A stretch of 64,000 nucleotides of DNA. It comes from Spirodela intermedia (taxonomy: Eukaryota > Streptophyta > Magnoliopsida > Alismatales > Araceae). The notes under the pieces are model-generated. The model was not told the DNA's origin. It did no database searches and saw nothing but the letters and a program-made list of their open reading frames with translations. Both the position numbers and the translations under genes were made by a program. This document shows, in pieces, positions 24,342 to 37,112 of this stretch; positions within the stretch are counted from its first letter, which is position 1, and every line of letters starts with the position of its first letter. The DNA is taken from the NCBI GenBank assembly GCA_902729315.2, contig LR746267.1:1059001-1123000 (forward strand), written 5' to 3'.

Positions 24342-27300
24342 AACGCTTCCAATTCACACGGAACAGCTTCTCCGAGCCTAGAATCTCCCTACGGTGCTAT
24401 TTTTCTAATAAGCTTTATTGAAAGATATCTGCTTATAAATATTAATTGTTTGCATACACTCGACGCGCGAAATTGTTTGCATCCATATTTTAATTTAATT
24501 ATAGGGTAATTTGGATATTATTTTATTTTTACGGGTACTTTTATAATTCTGTTACTATATAAACCCCCCCCCCCCTTCCTTATTCTCCTTTCCCCCCCCA
24601 TCCGACTTTTAAGTCTCTCCTCCCGCAGTGCAAGCGCTCAACTCCATCTTGGGGCGATGGGGCTTGAAGGCTTCCTCGCTGTGGAACATCAGCGGCAACC
24701 CCTGCACAGGCATTGCCATCGACACGACCGACCACAACACCCCGTCCTTCAATCCGGCCGTGAAATGCGACTGCAGCTTCAACAACCAGACCACATGCCA
24801 TATCACCCATTTGTAAGTCGAATGATTCTCCTCGAAATCTCTTCACCCGATGGTTCCACTTTTTTTTTTCTGGAGAAAAAAAATCGTATTGGAATACTGT
24901 AATCTGAGGGAACGAGTAAAATACGCCCGTGTATTTGGCAAATCTTCCAGCAGTCGATGCGACGACGTTCTGGTCGCAGATTTTCTCTCCGGATGAATTT
25001 TTCAACGATTTTTCCGCGCTCATATTTTTTTCTGCGGTGGTACTCACCGCATTCGGGTTGTTTTCTTTCGGTTAAACGAGGATGGGCAGAACATGGCTTT
25101 ATAATCCAGACTAAAGTATGATGACCATATATGCATGGTTCCTTAGCTCCTTCTTAGCCTGAAATTCCTTATCCATGCAGGAAAGTATATGCCAAGGATG
25201 TGACGGGGAGCATCCCAGAGGAGTTCAGGAATCTTACGTACCTCAGAAATCTGTATGTGGTACCCTCTTTTCTCTCGTGTCTATCAATGACAGAAAAAAA
25301 CAGTATCGCAAATAATTAGCATAGTTTTTTAATATTTAAAAGATGTTTTGTACAAAATTTTAGATATGCATGTCACAATCTCAAAATGCTTTGTGAATAT
25401 ATAACCCTGTAACTGGAAAAGAAATTTATAGTGCCATTACCCACCAGAACAAATTTCTTTGACTTAGTGCTACCTTTCTCTACAAAAATGGTGAATTCGT
25501 TGATAAAACTTGCATCGAGCTGTGGGATTTTCACTTATGAGATCCTACTTGCGGATATAGCGAGGAAAGGTTCAACATCACAAGCATCACGAGGTGATTC
25601 CATAGGAGTGCGTCCATGACTATGATTTTATATGACTTTTTGAATAATTTTTTTCGAAGCTAATGTAATTAAAAGAGACGTTATTAAGATCTAGAAAAGG
25701 AAGAAACCTTGGGGATTCAATTGGTGTGTATTGGACCACTTGACCCTCATTTACAACAGTTGCATATGGCCTGCCAATCTGATTCTGTCTATGGAAATTT
25801 AACATGTAGGAATCAATATACTGCAGGGAAATAAATTTTACATTTATTTATGCTAGAATCATGACCAGAGGACCAGAAGAGTCTTCATTCATAGTTCTAT
25901 TGTCTATATTTTATTTTCAAGGAGTTCAATTCAGAGGTACAAAAAAGAATATGAAAGAAAACTCAGAAAAGAACATTGATCGAAACCTAGAATGGTGATG
26001 TAAATCTATCAATGGAGCTTCATGGTCAGAAGAGCTTGGGTTTCCGGATAGTTTTGGACAAGATATACAATAAAAAAAATTCAGATGAACCATTTATCAA
26101 TGGCAACTGAAATTTATTTTCTTCCAACCTTTTGTTGTAATATAAAGCCTCGAAGCAACTCTCCTTTTTGCATCGTTTTTCATTTCAATGGAAATGAATG
26201 AAAAAAATAGATGCGGATATTGTCTTCTGTACTATGCACCAAACTGTATTTTCTCTGCAAATCGTCTTCCTAATAAGCTTCCTGTTCTCACAAGAAAGGT
26301 AAAGGAAATCCCCAGAGTTGGATTGAGACTTGGGCACAACAGCACAATTTATTATTCGTCAATAGGATATGGGATCTATTCTCTACATCTGAGAGCCATT
26401 CGAACCAAAGTAGAACAGATCCATGAAACAGATGGAAAGAGATATATTTCTTAACTGAAAGTGGAATAATCCTTAAGGCTGCATAACTTGAGCTATGTAT
26501 GTTCTGATTATAAGTGTAATTTTCAATTTATGCAATTTTATGGTTCAGAGAACTGCAATTTTGTCTGAAGGGATTTCACTGCCCTGAGAACCGAGACATT
26601 AGATCATAAGTCTATGATTCTCGGTGGTGCACTGAGACAACTTCAATTAAATTGCATAAAATATGTAGAATCCTTATACCCCATCATCAATTGACTGATG
26701 GCATCTTTGTTAAATTGATCCCTGGTCCATTATAACGCAAATTTCATTCTTTCTGTAATGGACTTCAGAAACTCTTAGGATATGAGAATTCGAGTTAAAC
26801 ATCATGATATGCTTTCAACTTTGGCACGTACTTTTGTGACGCATCCAGTGTGAAGACAACTTGGAAAGAAGTCTACCAGTAGTAGAACATATGATGTATG
26901 ATAACCTTATTTGGAAATTAGGATACTGATATCCTAGAACCGAATCTAGAAACCGAGAAGCATAGAGCAGAAACAGACGGAGCCATAAAGAAAAATCAGA
27001 GGTGAACTAAAAGAAGAGGAGGAAACCCTAGAACAGGATCGGGGGCGAGTTCAAGAGCTCCCCCAGCGCTCCTAAATGAGTTTTCCACGAAAGTCCCCTC
27101 ATTTCCGGGCCCGCAGGGTTCTTATACCCCATCACCAAACTCGGCCGAGGCCTATTTCTCACTGTTTTCCTGTGAGTTACCCTTTTCCTTTACAGATATA
27201 AGTTACCTGAAAACTGGGCCGGGTACTGGGCCCATCGGACACATGATTATGAAATTGGGATGGAAAATACTGATGCTTGCCCTAAGCCGGAATAGATTGA

Positions 27301-30300
27301 AAATACCCTTACTATGATCTCCACTACCCAAATATAGAAATTTAACACAGGGCAAGAGTGACTATATAATTAATTTTCATGAGTTCTAATGAAATGTTCT
27401 TTCTGACGCAGTCGTCCGTCCCTGAATGAAATACTTTTCTGATGTTATTGTCCGTCAATTGCAGGAACTTGGCACAAAATTACCTAAGTGGACCTTTTCC
27501 AGCTTTTTTTGGAAATCTTACTCTCATGGAATATCTGTAAGTCATCATCGGAATTGGTCTCTAAATGTGTGTAGTGCTTATTCCTTTTTCTTTATTATCT
27601 AAGGTCATTGATTTTTCCATCATCATCATTCATAAACTTCTGACAATTCACGGACCCTTAAGATAGAAAGATTCAAGGATTCGCGCATGAGTTTTGCTCA
27701 ACAATGGCTAGAACCAGGCACCTAGGTACTAAACCATAGCCCTAAGAAGAGGAGGTAGCAAATCTGTGAGTGCTAACTTTGGGACAATGATGATTTCTTA
27801 GTGCCTACAATGTGCACGGCTGCATTACCTACCGAGAAAAATAAAAAAAACACGAGCATGTCAGCAAGGTAAAAACTTACGGAAATAATGACTATGAAAA
27901 TAGTTAATTGTATAACTTATTTAAATGGGAAAAAAACTGAAAGAGCGGAAAGGAAGACTCTACGTACTGGGTTGACTTCTTTTTTTTTTAATTCACATCT
28001 TTAGTTTCTTTTCCACGAGTTTCTATGGACAATCAAGACTTTTAATCTTAATTTTTTTTAAAAATATAAGATCCCTCTTTGTCCAGCTCAAAGTTTAAAT
28101 TTTTCCACGAGTTTCTATGGACAATTAAGTCTCACATTTCCATCCAAATCGATCCCTCTTTGTCCAGTTCATTCAAATATGGATGTGTAATGCTTCTTTA
28201 TCTACTTAATCGTTGGCCTTTTTCTGTTTCATAATTTTCAAGCAGCTTCAATTCTTCTCTTTCTCTCCTTTTTCTTTACTGGGTACCAATAGTAGTTCTG
28301 ATAATTTTTTCATGTATTTGTATGGCAAACCGTCACTAGGACTGTGGGTATCAATTCACTGTCTGGGTCCGTCCCGAAGGAGCTGGGAAATCTTCGGAAT
28401 CTCAAAATGCTGTAAGTTATATATTACGCAGACGGTCTGACTGAACTCCGGGTTGTCTATGATAGATATCCCAGTGAAATATTTTTCATGCTAGCTGGGT
28501 ATCTGAATTTTCTATTAATTTCTGTTTTATTGGGCCATTCATATCACGCTGTCTTTCAGATTTCCCAGACCCTTGGAAATTATCATTGCAGACTCTATAA
28601 AATGGATTTAAATTTTGTTCATGTCGAGACGAAGTCATTAGTTGGTTTGCAATAACTTTCAATTGGACGAAGTTTTAAAAGAGAAACGGGAACCGTGAAG
28701 TGAAAGTGAAAAATAGTCGCTTAGGGAGGACTTCATATTCTAATGGAACCCTTATTTATTGCACGCCCGTATAATCTCTGTAAAGATGGCACAAGATCGG
28801 ACTCACGTCATGTTACTTTTACGAATTAGTGTTAGATCATAACCTCTAGAACAAGAAGCATAAATGAATCTGAAAACGAAGTTAGTCTGATACTTTCTCC
28901 ATAAAGCATTTGAGATCCCAAACGAATCAGGCCACACAAACCTTAGTACTCAATGGTTCATGTCGTGAATCTGCATGCCAACTCCCAATAATTCATCTTA
29001 TGCTGACATAGAGTTCTTGTATTAAGATGGCATGATAAACTTGTAGCCAGTTACGCTTAGAAGGTGCTCACTTATCCATGAGTCTACAGGGTTTCTTTCA
29101 ACTTTTTTTCCAGACTCCTTTTTTGTAGTCTTCATATATTTAAATAAAATCTATAACTTAAAAACTAATCATCTCTTAGGGATATTCTTGAGACTTTTGG
29201 GGTGCTTTTATTTCATTTTACCCCATGGAAGGCAAGCGTGCTGGAAAAATGCCAATAAATTGTAGTGGGGGTCTGATATTCAAAAGAAAAGTGAGCAATG
29301 GAGTTGATATCAATCCACTAGGGTGTAGAAACTTTTTTTCTTTCTTATGCAAAATTAATCGACCTTGTAGGTCATGGAATGAATTTATGTTCGTTTTCCT
29401 AAGATAGATAAAGTTTCTGCCCACAAATTTCACATGGTCAACGACGATTTCTTATATATCACAATATCTCATGTCTAAGATGCCTCCATATGTCAAACGA
29501 CTAACCTACTGGTACAGATTGCTTACTACAGTATCAACCTACTAATTCTCAAATTGCTTTTTGTCCGCAAATTTTTTTGCCAAGCGAATGAAAAATAATG
29601 TCATTTTTATCCATCTAACCTTTTTCTCTATAAATGCATGTCCGCTTTGGCTAGAAGAACCTGTCTCAGACCTGTACCTATAAACAACCATACATGGACA
29701 GAAGCGATTATCACTGGACAACGCTTGTTATGAGGAAATATATGCTAGCCTTGCCCAATGATCATGGCTTCTATCTATGATAGGATTGTTTGTAGATAGA
29801 GGTCTAAGACAAATTCCTTCTGTTCAGAAGTTCGTCTGCCGTTTTAAACATTACAATGATTGGAATGCATTGTTGCACACTTGCAGCTGCTGACCCAGCT
29901 TTTGTTATCTATCTTTTTACAGGAGCTGTGGCAGCAATAGGTTCACTGGGCCACTACCCCCAGAGTTAGGGAATTTGACAGAGATGGAGCAGTTGTCAGT
30001 TTCTCCTTCTCAACACATTTATTGATTAGATGATGAATTTTAGTTCCTTGGAAAAATATTTCGGCTGTCAGTTTTCTATTGCAACTTTTCTATTCCAGTT
30101 AGCAAACGACTGATATTAGCTAATGCTTTGGTTAGGAGTACACACTATGTTATTCTATCTGTGGAAAAATCAACCGGAATGATGCACTTTTTGATACTAT
30201 TGTCTTTGAGCAGGTACATTGCTAGTGCAGGGGTGAGCGGTCAGATACCATCGTCATTCTCAAATCTTAGAAAACTGAAAATTGTGTACGTTGAACACTT

Positions 30301-33300
30301 ACATGTGGATTCAGTAAAAATAAAAACCAAGTTATGACCATTTTTTTGCATGTTTAGGTGGGCCTCTGACAATAATTTCACTGGAAAAATACCTGACTTC
30401 ATTGGGAATTGGACAGACCTCAACACTCTGTAAGATTTTGCTGGATGATGTTCTTTCAATTATTAACGTGACTAACGCATGTGAATGAAGTGAAACCTTT
30501 ATCTTGCTGCAAATGTATGCTACCAAGCCTCATCCCCACTTCAGGTTATTGCACTGTGCAAATTGAGCTTGCTAGCATTATTGCAATTTGATATGTGCAC
30601 TATTTGATCATATAGATGTTTTTATTGATGTTAACAACATAGTGGCCTGCACTTTCTCTCGATTTTATATTATTGTTAGGATCTAACTTGAAAGTCAGAA
30701 TTTGGCTATCTGGGGTTATTGCACCAATATCATCTAGAATTGTGTTTCCTTAGGCACGGCTTCCGATAGACAAGAAGAACACCTTTATTAAAACTCTTCA
30801 AGCCATGAAGAATCATTCGTTGGCACTGGCAGGAAACTAATGGGGTTGCCCCATACATAGTTGCATCGATTTTCTATTGAAGTTCAATGGTTCGTCGGAA
30901 GGGTCATCTTCCCTTGTCTACTCCAGTGAAATCTGACATAATCTCATTGTCCAAGTTCCTAAAAGTAGTGAGAATTATCCTGCCTCCTTACTTTTCAGAT
31001 CTTTTCCACACCTTCCAGTGCACGTCAATTCCAGAAAATCATTATTTCTTCCTACATTTCTACTTTTAGTGAAACCATACCTTTAGTTACCTGAAGTTTT
31101 ATCTCCCTGATAATCTCCCATTCCTAATCCTCGCTTTTTGTCTCCAGAAGAAATCTATCCTTGTGCTCCTCACTCGTGCCTTTGCTAAACTCGGCTCTTG
31201 TGTCTTTTTATTTGAAATCCAGGCTCTGTCATATCTGAAGATCCTATTTATGATTGAGAAATTATGGCGCTGCATCATCTAACCTAATGCGAAGGGTAGT
31301 ACATAATGGGGACAGTACAGAATCGCCAGCCAGAGTCGCATTGTTAATTTATAAATAAAAAGATCCTGCAAAGAGACGTGGATCGTAGAAGGGTAAAGAA
31401 GTGATTGTGCAATATAATTCTACATATATATGAGGGCATGGACTTGCCAGAAGCCAAGAATTGTCCATTGCACTCGTCAGCATTGACAAAAATTCCCAAT
31501 CATTCTAAATCTAGCGCAGTTAAAGCTTTGTGACTGATGACCTTCACAGAATAAAACCAATCGCGGCAACTATGTTCTCATGATGAGGCGTTGATCACCC
31601 TAACTTCATGTGTGGTCGCAACATTTTATCATGTTTTATTATTACATTCCCATAGAGATGGAAGGCTCAACATATCCATCAGGAAACTGATATCTGATGA
31701 TAAATAACCCTATTTTTTTTAGATTACCACGTTCCTTGTATGAATTCTCACTACCCACTTTGGTCCTTAACCCTCTAATCTTCTTGTAGGAGGTTTCAGG
31801 GTAACTCCTTCCAAGGCCCAGTGCCCTCTAGCTTTTCCAACCTCACCAAGATGAATGATCTGTGAGTGGTTTTCTGCATTACAGATAATTTATCAATAAT
31901 AACTCTGATAGATATGCCCACTGTAAAATGCAGGAGAATAGGGGATTTGGTGGAAGGGAGCTTGTCGTTGGATTTTATTCGGAACATGAAAAATCTATCC
32001 ATTCTGTGAGACCCTACACCTTCAACCCATTTAATGAAAAAGCAAATATTTTTCGGGCACTTGGTAGCAATCTACTCATTATCTGTTCAGGATATTAAGG
32101 AACAGCAAAATATCTGCTACGATTCCTTCCAACATTCAGGAATACACACGTTTGGGGATTCTGTGAGTTGTTCATTCCAAAGTCTTGTTAAAATAATTTG
32201 TCTGATTCTCAAAGCGACAGTGGGAACGATTGCTTGTGTTTTTTATCCAAGTTTGGTTTTTTTTTTCCCTCGAATCCGAATAGGGACTTGAGCTTCAACA
32301 ATCTAACGGGTCCAATTCCACAATCGCTCTTCAGTTTACCTTCACTCGCATACCTGTAAGAAAATTTACTTTCCTCAAAATGGAAAATGCCTGTTTTCAA
32401 GAATTTCATATTTCATATCCATAATTATCCTGTATGTCTCATGTTGTTCTTACTCACAGGTTCCTTGGGAACAACAGCCTCTCTGGTAGCCTGCCATCTG
32501 TGAAGAGCTCCACCCTGAAAAATATGTGGGTTTGTATGCGCTAAATTTACTGTATTCATTTATCATTTACTACGACATTTGCAAAATTCATGATCTTAGC
32601 CAAATGTTTAGCCCATGGCCTACATGGTTAGTTGGTTGAGTCGGATAAAATTTGGTTCTTGTTGATCTGTTTTCAAATGGGCAAATCCCATTCCGTATAT
32701 TTTATACATAGATACATACATTTATGCGTGCATCCATCCATGCTTGCAGTGTTGATCTGTTTTTAAGTGGGCAAACCCCTTTCCGGATGTTTATACATAC
32801 ATACATGCATCCATGCATACATACATCCATGTGTGCATAAATATACATACGCATCTTGATTGTTGGCTGATCCATATTCAATGGTGCCACATAGTTTTTG
32901 TCCTAAAAGTTGATTCCACGCAGTTGAGAATGTGGGTTGTTTCCCTTGCAGTGATCTGTCCTACAATTATCTCTCTGGAGGAATACCGGGATGGATCGAC
33001 GAAGAAAACCTGCAACTGTAAGTCTGAGAATGATAAATCCCTCTCTCACGAGGACACTCAGAGGCTTCCCTGATTCTGAAGTTTCTTGACTACCATGCCC
33101 ATGATTTCTCCCGGCATCTGTTTGCCCTGCCTTCCATCTGATGCCATGGAAACTCATGATTTTCTGAAAGAGTGAAATGCACTCTTTTATTCATCATATA
33201 TCTATCATTTCCTCGGAAATCCATGATTTTCGCTTTGCAGAATGGAAATATTTCAGTTGTGAAGTTGCTTAATCAAATTCCTTCCTTCCACATTGCCCTA

Positions 33301-33362
33301 TTGCAGAAACTTGGTGGCCAACAACTTCGTGATCGATAGCTCGAACACCAGGTGCTCAACCA

Positions 33363-33396
<34 letters not shown>

Positions 33397-33513
33397 CTAC
33401 TCGTTTCATCTACTCAAATACCTGGCCGGACAGTGTCCCCGCAGGGTTGAACTGCCTGCAGCGGGGTTGGCCATGCAATCGCGGCTCTCCTCTATGTAAG
33501 TCCTCCAATTTAG

Positions 33514-33551
<38 letters not shown>

Positions 33552-33947
33552 AAATTCGACCCGCAGACTACTCGTTCGGCATCAACTGCGGCGGTGTGAG
33601 GAGCATCGCCGCCTCCGACGGAATCCTGTACGAAGCCGATGGGGCGACCCTGACCACGGCCTCCTCCTTCGTCACCGACTCCCAGAAGTGGGGAGTCAGC
33701 ACCGTTGGCTTGTTCGTGAACTCCCCCAACGTGAGCTACGTGGAGAACAGCCTCTCCCAGTTCACCAACACCTTCGACTCCGAGCTTTTCCAGTCCACCA
33801 GGCTCTCGCCCTCCTCTCTCAGATACTACGGCCTCGGCCTGGAGAACGGGAACTACACGGTGAAGCTCCAATTCGCAGAGACCGCCTACCCTGATTCCCC
33901 CGTCTGGCAGAGCAACGGTCGCCGGGTCTTCGACATCTACATCCAGG

Positions 33948-33995
<48 letters not shown>

Positions 33996-36258
33996 TCTCT
34001 CTCTCTCTCTCTCTCTCTACTCTATCTCTCTTTGTCATCGTTTCTCTCTCTACCAGGGGGTGCGGGTGGAGAAAGACTTCAACATAAAGCAGGAAGCTGG
34101 TGGGGTCTCACTCGACGCGGTGGCGAAGCAGTACACGGCGGCGGTGACCAGCAACTTCCTCGAGGTCCACCTCTTCTGGTCCGGGAGAGGCACCTGCTGC
34201 ATCCCCCGGCAGGGATATTACGGCCCCGCCATCTCCGCCATCAGCTTGTCTCCGTTCGGTAAATTCAAAACATGAGAAGAAGAAGAAATGCTTTTTATGT
34301 CTTAAAAAAGTTTGACTTTTTTTGACGGCGGATTTTGCGTCGTCTCCTGACTTTTTTGGGGATGTTCGTTCTTCAGATTTCGAGCCGACGGTCAGCAATC
34401 GCCCGCTGGGGTCAACGTCGAGGAAGAACAAGTACAAGATTCTGATTGGTGGGACCGTAGGAGGCGCCGCGGTGGTGTTCTTTTTGCTTCTCTTCGGGTG
34501 TCTGAAATGGGTGCAGATTAGGAGGAGGAAGTCAACTCTGCAGGACGATGCCGGTACGTTCTTTCTTTCTTTCTTCTTCTTCTCCAAAATGTCAACGGAT
34601 TGAACGAAACGTCAACGGCTTACTCTACAGATTTCCAAGATATAAGTGATCGGCCGCACACGTTCAGCTACGCCGAGCTGAGGGATGCGACAGGCGACTT
34701 CAACGCCGAGAATAAGCTCGGTGAGGGCGGCTTCGGCCCCGTCTACAAGGTATAGCGACTAGAAGAAGAAGAAGAAAGAAAGGAGAGAGAGGAAGAAGAA
34801 GTCGAGAGAGAGAGAGAGAGAGAAGAAGAAGAAGAAGAACGGTGGGCAAGCTCATGGCCATGGCCTGATCGCCTTCCTTCCGCTTGGATGGTCTCAGGGG
34901 AAGCTCCCCGACGGGAGGACGGTGGCCGTGAAGCAGCTCTCGGTGACGTCACACCAGGGGAAGCGGCAGTTCCTGGCGGAGATTTCCATCATCTCCGCCG
35001 TGCAGCATCGGAACCTCGTGAAGCTCCTCGGCTGCTGCTTCGAGAAGGAGAAGCGGCTCCTCGTCTACGAGTACCTCGAGAACAACAGCCTCGATCGAGC
35101 CCTCTTCGGTAACCCTAATCACCTCCTTCTTCTTCTTCCTTCGTTTTCTTCTCTTCTTCCGGAACCGACGACCGGCGTGTGGGCGGCGGCGGCGCCGGAG
35201 TTGCAGGGAGCAGCGGGGGGGGGTTGCAGCTGGACTGGGCGGTGCGGTACGAGATCTGCGTGGGGATGGCGAGGGGACTGGCGTACCTGCACGAAGAATC
35301 GCGACTGAGGATCGTCCACAGGGACGTGAAGCCCAGCAACGTCCTCCTCGACGGCGATCTGAACCCTAAGATCTCCGACTTCGGCCTCGCCAAGCTCTAC
35401 GACGAGAAGATGACCCACATTACCACCAGGATCGCGGGAACCATGTGAGTCAGGCAGAAGCAGTCTCCTTCAATGCAGCTCGTCTCTCTGAGACAATCTT
35501 CTCTCTCTCTCTCTCCCTCTATTCACATCATCATCTTCATCTTCTTCTTCTTCTTCTTCTTCTTCTTCCTGCTCTTCCTCTCTAGCTCGTCCATCTGTCA
35601 AGTTATCCATCTCTCTGTCTTGTCTGGTTTCTGCAGCGGGTACCTGGCGCCGGAGTACGCCATGACGGGGCATCTGACGGAGAAGGTGGACGTCTTTGCC
35701 TTCGGCGTCGTCGTCCTCGAGATCCTCTCCGGCAGGCCCAACGCCGCCCTGGACGAGCACGGCAACAGGGTTTACCTCCTTGAATGGGTCAGCCCTCTCC
35801 CTCCCTAGACTCTCTCTCTCCTCTAGACCCTCTATAGACTCTCTCAAGACCCTCTCTCCGGTTCTTTGTTTGCGGCGCAGGTGTGGAATCTGCGGGAGAG
35901 CAAGAGCGAGAGCGTGCTAGACATGATGGACCCAAGTCTGTCGTGGTACAACGAAGAAGAAGCGGCTCGACTGGTGGCGGTGGCGCTGCTGTGCACGCAG
36001 GCGCCGCCGGTGCTCCGCCCGGCGATGTCGCGGGTCGGCGCTATGCTCGCCGGGGACGCCGAGGTGGACGAGGTCGCCGCTAAGCCCGGCTACCTCAGGG
36101 CACTCGAGTTCGGCGACCTCAGTAGCTCCTACACGGCCACCACCACCAGTACTCCGCCCGCCGGCGGCGGCGGTGGTGTTACTTCGATCAGCACGTCAAC
36201 AACCGGGCCGCCGTCTCCGTTGCCGATCTCCCCCTCCGGTGGCCACACTCTCATTTAG
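23565..36258 (+). CDS. LRR-malectin receptor-like Ser/Thr kinase (LRR-VIII-2 type)
   Basis: Plasma-membrane receptor kinase of the family containing Arabidopsis At1g56130/At1g56140. The 24 exons join to 1037 aa: 23565-23679, 24629-24812, 25181-25252, 27465-27536, 28340-28411, 29923-29994, 30214-30285, 30358-30429, 31790-31861, 31934-32005, 32091-32162, 32284-32355, 32460-32525, 32952-33017, 33307-33351, 33434-33495, 33567-33946, 34057-34258, 34377-34553, 34631-34749, 34898-35108, 35207-35444, 35637-35787, 35881-36258. Order: signal peptide (residues 1-31), N-terminal cap, about 12 LRRs (100-384, one per exon), Cys-containing hinge ([13 protein letters not shown]), malectin domain (about 420-610), membrane helix (635-656), kinase domain. 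Kinase motifs are intact: GEGGFG 703-708, Lys724, HRD 820-822, DFG 840-842 and APE, so it should be an active RD kinase. The Gly/Ser/Thr-rich tail is long. The ligand is unknown. Introns in the LRR part are long and AT-rich; those in the 3' part are short and full of CT repeats. Confidence 0.96.
23690..24340 (+). repeat. CT-bracketed duplicated units in kinase intron 1
   Basis: Intron 1 (23680-24628) contains two repeat families, each present twice and each bordered by (CT)n. Family A (23733-23866 and 23874-24004) starts with ctactgtta and includes cctcaattctg and a gcaaccgaat block. Family B (about 24051-24150 and 24187-24291) includes attaaaaaatac, acagatattt and gagatcatatcctgg. A third family A copy lies downstream of the gene at 36603-36710. 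The CT tracts are at 23690-23732, 24004-24031, 24157-24182 and 24290-24338. Confidence 0.85.
28010..28175 (+). repeat. Short direct duplication in kinase intron 4
   Basis: The blocks ttccacgagtttctatggac and gatccctctttgtccag each occur twice in the same order (about 28012-28087 and 28098-28170). This is a simple diverged tandem duplication of about 85 bp with no coding potential. Confidence 0.75.
32670..32850 (+). repeat. Duplicated block and (ATAC)n microsatellite in kinase intron 13
   Basis: A gttgatctgttttcaaatgg-like block followed by gggcaaa-ccc-ttccg and tatacata occurs twice (about 32657 and 32751). Each copy runs into ATAC/ATGC tetranucleotide repeats. It lies inside intron 32526-32951. 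Confidence 0.7.
33954..34018 (+). repeat. (CT)n microsatellite in kinase intron 17
   Basis: About 65 bp of nearly pure CT in a 110-bp intron between the two malectin exons. The pseudogene copy at 16811-16840 has a much shorter tract in an otherwise nearly identical intron, so the tract length varies. Confidence 0.9.
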
Positions 36259-36298
36259 CTTATCACCTCCCACTCGCTGCTCTCAGACAGTGCAACCA

Positions 36299-36340
<42 letters not shown>

Positions 36341-36479
36341 CGAGCTTCTGGTGAAAAATCGCGTTTTTAATGAATGACGCGGGTCGTTGATCTAAGAAGA
36401 ATGTATGTTATTATTATTTTCGGGGTCTGGATTTTGTTTGGTTAACTTCATGAAACGTAAATACTGAAAGTCATGTATA
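36259..36479. other. Receptor kinase 3' flank
   Basis: Probable 3' UTR with a (GA)n tract at about 36304-36338. No gene. Confidence 0.5.
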
Positions 36480-36563
36480 TTGAGCCCAACCCCATCTCCC
36501 TTGTTCATCTAGGCCCGAGAGCTTTGATGCGTTCCTAGGCCACAAGGCAGAAGAATGCTCTAT

Positions 36564-36607
<44 letters not shown>

Positions 36608-37112
36608 GTTACTCTCTCCGCATTCCTCTTCTTCTTCAATTCTGGGCGAGTACCCTGTTGAATTAGCCACCGAATATCACCCCACTATGAGAGCGACTTT
36701 GCCGCCAGTTCTCTCTCTCTCTCTCTCCCTCTCTCTCCCCCCCCCTCTCGTCTTGGGGTAACGTCCAACCCACAAAGAAACCCTTCTTAATTAGCATCAT
36801 CGTGCAATATCCCCAAGGAGAGAAGAACCTCAAGAACAGAAGACAGAGGCGGACAATTCCTAAAGAAGAATAATGGCACTACGCATAATTATTCAGTATC
36901 AATCGACCCCGATGACACTTAATGCCATAGAAGAATTTTACACTACTCGTAGGAGAGTAGGAATCACCCCTTCCTTCCTCTTTCCTTCTGTTCTTCCTTT
37001 CCTTCGTTGCAGAATCAAGACCCTTCTGCAAATCAAAAAATTAAACCATGACAGACCTCAAGCAAGCAAGTGAGCTTTCTCTCTGTAAAATGCCTAGTGG
37101 CAGAGTGAAATG
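36480..37112. repeat. Duplicated copy of the 3' flank of the transmembrane gene
   Basis: Matches 45179-45717 in the same orientation: tgagcccaacccca, the (CT)n tract, aacctcaagaacagaa, ctacgcataattattc, aatcgaccccga and cttctgcaaatcaaaaaatt are shared. It extends to a degraded match of the last codons and TAG of the small transmembrane gene found at 45702-46295 (complement), read on the - strand at about 37098-37112. Unlike the other copy it contains family A sequence (36603-36710) beside the CT tract. It looks like the remnant of a decayed paralogue. Confidence 0.75.
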
